Source of the DNA: Artocarpus heterophyllus
Lineage: Eukaryota > Streptophyta > Magnoliopsida > Rosales > Moraceae
DNA: 64,000 nt
Direction of reading: 5' to 3'
NCBI GenBank assembly: GCA_025403435.1
Contig: CM046348.1
Span: 33,724,052 to 33,788,051 of the forward strand
In this document: in pieces, positions 60,587-64,000 of the stretch
Layout of the letters: each line of letters opens with the position of its first letter
Position numbering within the stretch: the stretch's first letter is position 1
Position numbers and translations under genes: made by a program
The notes under the pieces: generated by a model
The model's database searches: none
What the model saw: only the letters and a program-made list of their open reading frames with translations
What the model was told of the DNA's origin: nothing

Positions 60587-62621
60587 TATTAGACATGTAT
60601 GCCCTTAGGAGTAAAAATGTAATACGTTTTTGGAGACATTTTTATCAAAAAAGAATTTATTCATTTATATGTACCAAATCTTGTCCTCTTTACATTCGTA
60701 TTTGTTGAATGTATGTTAAGCAAATAGTAGTCTGAGACTATCGGTTTAAACCTTTAAGAATTGGACATATGATGGATAGATTATGCGGAAGACATGATTC
60801 TTAAGGTGACGGTCTAAAACATATGATCCGCAATCAAGGGAATAAAGTTGGGCGCTTTATTCGTGCAAATATTATTATGTTGTCTATATCCCTATTGGGA
60901 GATGGTTTGTCTTGACCATCTGAGTTGGACTCCGTGAATAGAAATATTAGCACGTTCTCATAGGTGACGATGTGTTGGATCGGGACACAAAGTGAATTGA
61001 TTTGGATTAATAATTCTATCTTGGCAAATCGATTCACTTTAGATAATCATTTGTACTGTATCTTAATCCTAAGATGGATAGTGGTGCCGTTGTCTCGACT
61101 TGTGTCTTTTGATATACCAAAGGGTGACTCCCACATCTCAATAGTGGTATGCATGTCGGTACGTTGGAGGCATGACTCTTGATAGCATAGACTTGTCATT
61201 CATGGATATGGAATTCATAGCTCCTCTTTAGGTGTAATGATATCCTCTTATATGCGTTATCCTGAAATTGGAAAACTGAAGCGCTCAACCATTTGGATAC
61301 ATAGGTGTCACCGAATGGTATACTATCTTTGGATGGTAAGTTTTCTAATGGTGAGACAATGGAACGTAAGATAAAAATAATCAGGAAGGTAAGACAGAAC
61401 TTGTCCTTAAGCTGATTATGGATTGTCATATGGGGATACGATAAACTTTGATATGTCATCGAGACTTAGCTATACGGGCTTCGTAATTCTATAAAGTTTG
61501 AGACTGCAGCTCCATGCTTTTAGTGGAGTAGCGTTGGAGTTGATAATTATGAAATGTATATATGGGATATTGGGTTTCATAATTATCGAGAGCTTGAACT
61601 TTATAGGTCCATTTTGATCCCCTTTGCTAGGTCACAAAATCCTATAACGATACGGCGTGCTTTTTCAATAATTGGTGACTTATGTCGGATTGGTTTAAAA
61701 TTTGAAAGAATCAAATAATTCATGTCTGTTTATTGGATAAATTAATTTTGTAATAAAATTAATTTAAGATAAACTTGTTGAATTATTGGGATCGGATAAT
61801 TCTTGTCTGTTTATCGGTTGATTTAATTGGATAAATTAAATCAAGATAAAATTGTAGAATTATTGTGGATTGATTTATTTTCTTAGAGATTATCTTAATA
61901 AAGTTTGTTTTGATTAGATAACTTCTCTATTGAGATATTTGAATCAAAACTGAGACTTTATCCTATAAAATATCGGGTGAAAAATAAAAGATTCGTAGAA
62001 ATATTTACGCTGCAGTTCGGCCTGTCGATCTATGTGTTCAGCCTGCCGATGGGGCCTGTTCGGCCTACCCATCAGGCTGTTCGGCCTGCCGATTAGGGAT
62101 AGATAAAACTATGCTTTTTCACGCGGATCTTATCAGATATTGATCCGAACTTGATTCTGTTTCGAGTTTTTGAGACCTAATCTGATAAGGATTGACCCTA
62201 GGACCAATCGCTATAAAAAGGGAGTAAGTCTCATGAGTTACTTAGATCAATTAAAAGATTAAGAGTGATACTCTTCTGGTGAGCATCTGAAAACTTCCTG
62301 AGAGCTTTTGTTCACAAATCACAAACACTAGCTTTGGGTTCTCTCGATTGGCTGGAAGGAGAGTCACCGGTGAAAGAGCTGTACGTGTGAGCCCACACTC
62401 ACTCCGATTGTGAATAGAGAATAGCAAAGAAGACCAGTTGGTTGAGGCTCTTCTGGAACGTTACTTCTCTTTACGGGTCACGGAAGTTCTTCAGCACATA
62501 AAGGTTAGTAAGATCTGTTTAATTTATACATATAGCATGTCAAACTTGTGTTTTAGAAAAATGCTCTGATGTTAAAATTTTAAAATTTCCGTTGTGCACC
62601 TCACAACTTCTTTTTCCAACA
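60587..62621 (+). repeat. Solo copia LTR inserted in Copia-3 gag
   Basis: TATTAGACATGTATGCCC (TG mutated to TA) to TTTTTCCAACA, 2035 bp, with TSD AAGAC (60582-60586 and 62622-62626). It is closest to the Copia-2 LTR. No internal region remains. Confidence 0.93.
62010..62096 (+). repeat. Palindrome array in the solo copia LTR
   Basis: Four units, CT orientation (TTCGGCCTGTCGAT, TTCAGCCTGCCGAT, TTCGGCCTACCCAT, TTCGGCCTGCCGAT). One more than in the Copia-2 LTR, and likewise 115-200 bp upstream of the TATA-like CTATAAAAAGG. Confidence 0.87.
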
Positions 62622-62626
62622 AAGAC

Positions 62627-62865
62627 ATATTTGGAGGCCAAGCCCTAACAAAACTGTAAAAGGCTCTTTAGAAACTCTTAAATAGCAAACAAAGACAAGG
62701 GACTCCTATGAAGGAGCATATGATGTTAGTCATGGGTTGCCTTGCTGAGGCTCAAACCCATGGAGCTGATATCGATATTGAGTCATTGATGACTATGGTT
62801 TTTGAGACTCAATCTAAGGAGTTCATCCTATCTAAAGCTTCATATAATTTAAGCAATAAATAGGA
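62627..62865 (+). pseudogene. Copia-3 gag, third piece
   Basis: Continues the gag after the solo LTR (IFGGQALTK..., KEHMMLVMGCLAEAQTHGAD) and runs in frame through SKASYNLSNK toward the zinc knuckle. Several stops. Confidence 0.85.
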
Positions 62866-62867
62866 TA

Positions 62868-64000
62868 TGACCTTGACTGAGTTGATAAAGCAGTTATAGG
62901 AGTTCAAAAATCCGATTAGCGAAACTCCTGATGGTGGTGAGGCTAACTTAGCGGCTGCATCTAGTTCCAATCCTAACCTAAGGAATGGAAAGAAGCAGAG
63001 GGCTAAATATGGGAAATCTTCTATTCTGGCGAATGGCAAGAATAAGAAGAAGAAAAAGAAGAACCCAAAGAAGTTGAAGTGCTTTTTCTGTGAGAAAGTT
63101 AGGCACATTAAGAAGAATTGCAAGGACTTCCTTTCTCAAGGTGGTAAGTGTGAACTTCTGGTCATTGAAACCTGTTTGGTTAAGGAATTAAGTAACTCTT
63201 GGATCATAGATTCTGGAGCAACTAATCATGTTTATGTAGGACTTCACATTATAGAGGGGTGATGGATCCTTGGTGTTAGTTGAAGTTGTGGGATGTCCAT
63301 CTTTATTTTGATAATTATAAGATTTTACTTTTGAAATATTGTTTTTGTATTCCTAGACTTAAAAGGAAACTAATATCTATAGGTTGTTTTTCTAAAGACT
63401 ATTTTTTAGTATCTTTTAGTAATAAAGTGGTGATCCATAAAAATAAATCTTTTATCTATGAAGGATGGATGTAAAACAATCTCTATTTTATCAAACCTAA
63501 GATGGACATACTATTGACCATTGAAGTTAATGATAATAACTCTAAAAGACTTAAAACTTCTCAATCTAACAAGACTTATCTTTAGTATTTGTGATTAGGT
63601 TATATTGGCCTGAATAGAATTCAAAGGTTGGTAAGAGATGGACTTTTAAGTCACTTAGAGGTGGAATCAATACCACAATATAAATTTTGTTTAGAACGCA
63701 AAATGACCAAAAGACCATTTATGTCTAAGGGCAATAGCGGTGAAGGAGTTCTAGAACTTATACATAGTGATGTTTATGGCCTCATGAACATCAGGGCACG
63801 TGGAGGGTATGAGTACTTTATCACTTGTATTAATAATTACTGAAGATATGGGTGTTTTTACCTAATGCATTAGAAAAGCAAAACTTTTGACAAGTTCAGG
63901 GAGTTTTAGGCTAAAGAGGAAAAGCAATTAGGTAAACCCCTAAAAGCACTTCGATTTGATTGAAGTGGTGAATAAATCTTCGATCCATTCTTAGGACACT
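62868..64000 (+). pseudogene. Copia-3 zinc knuckle, protease and start of integrase (broken, incomplete)
   Basis: MTLTELIKQL, lysine-rich stretch, CCHC knuckle CFFCEKVRHIKKNC near 63080 and an intact protease site WIIDSGATNHVY near 63200. Pre-integrase CLERKMTKRPFMSKGN near 63690 and integrase start HSDVYGLMNIRARGGYEYF near 63760 follow. Catalytic positions are eroded (INNY for the expected Asp-containing FIDDY; FD-stop-SGE for SDQGGE). The window ends inside the integrase. Confidence 0.88.

Larger units (their letters stand above)
47104..64000 (+). mobile_element. Copia-3: Ty1/copia element with two nested insertions, runs off the window
   Basis: It has a 1944-bp 5' LTR, primer-binding site, leader with palindrome array, and gag interrupted at 50811/60372 by Gypsy-B2 and at 60586/62622 by a solo copia LTR. 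The rest of gag, the protease and the start of the integrase follow, up to the window end. It is homologous to Copia-2 but more diverged than the solo LTR is. Stops are dense, so this is an old copy. Confidence 0.92.

Overview
The window is plant nuclear DNA, most likely from a eudicot. It is AT-rich and consists almost entirely of nested LTR retrotransposons plus a few decayed DNA transposons. I found no convincing host gene, tRNA or rRNA. The plant assignment rests on chromodomain Ty3/gypsy elements with 2-3 kb LTRs, Ty1/copia elements primed by initiator-Met tRNA (TGGTATCAGAGC next to the 5' LTRs), a FAR1/MuDR-type transposase remnant and a PIF/Harbinger transposase remnant. The species cannot be read from the sequence.

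Layout. 1-4000: a rotted MULE transposase (minus strand), two local tandem duplications, and a 0.5 kb element with long inverted termini. 4002-8889: Copia-1, a small copia element with 257-bp LTRs and target-site duplication (TSD) GTGGG. 9268-16810: Copia-2 (plus), with 5' LTR, long leader and gag-pol but no 3' LTR. It abuts a CACTA-like fragment and then the leader and LTR of an oppositely oriented copia element (17027-28587, minus). That minus LTR is split by Gypsy-A (19153-28240, TSD AGAAT), the youngest-looking and best preserved element. 28588-32294: degraded DNA with a 440-bp direct repeat, a 60-bp inverted repeat and a Harbinger transposase cut off by the next element. 32295-46401: Gypsy-B1 (minus), with a solo LTR of its own family inserted in gag in the opposite orientation (40041-43232). 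47104-64000: Copia-3 (plus, runs off the window), whose gag is interrupted by Gypsy-B2 (50812-60371, TSD GTCCT) and by a solo copia LTR (60587-62621, TSD AAGAC).

All coding regions are broken. Most breaks are stop codons that related copies show to be former CAG (also CAA, CGA, TGG) codons, as expected from deamination of methylated cytosine. Several catalytic residues are lost too.

The most unusual signal is a GC-rich palindromic unit, core TTCGGCAGGCCGAA (arms TTCGGC/GCCGAA around AG). It is repeated about every 21-27 bp in short arrays. The arrays sit in the LTRs or leaders of copia and gypsy families that are otherwise unrelated. In the Gypsy-B LTRs there are two arrays in opposite orientation, and the unit number differs between the two LTRs of one element.
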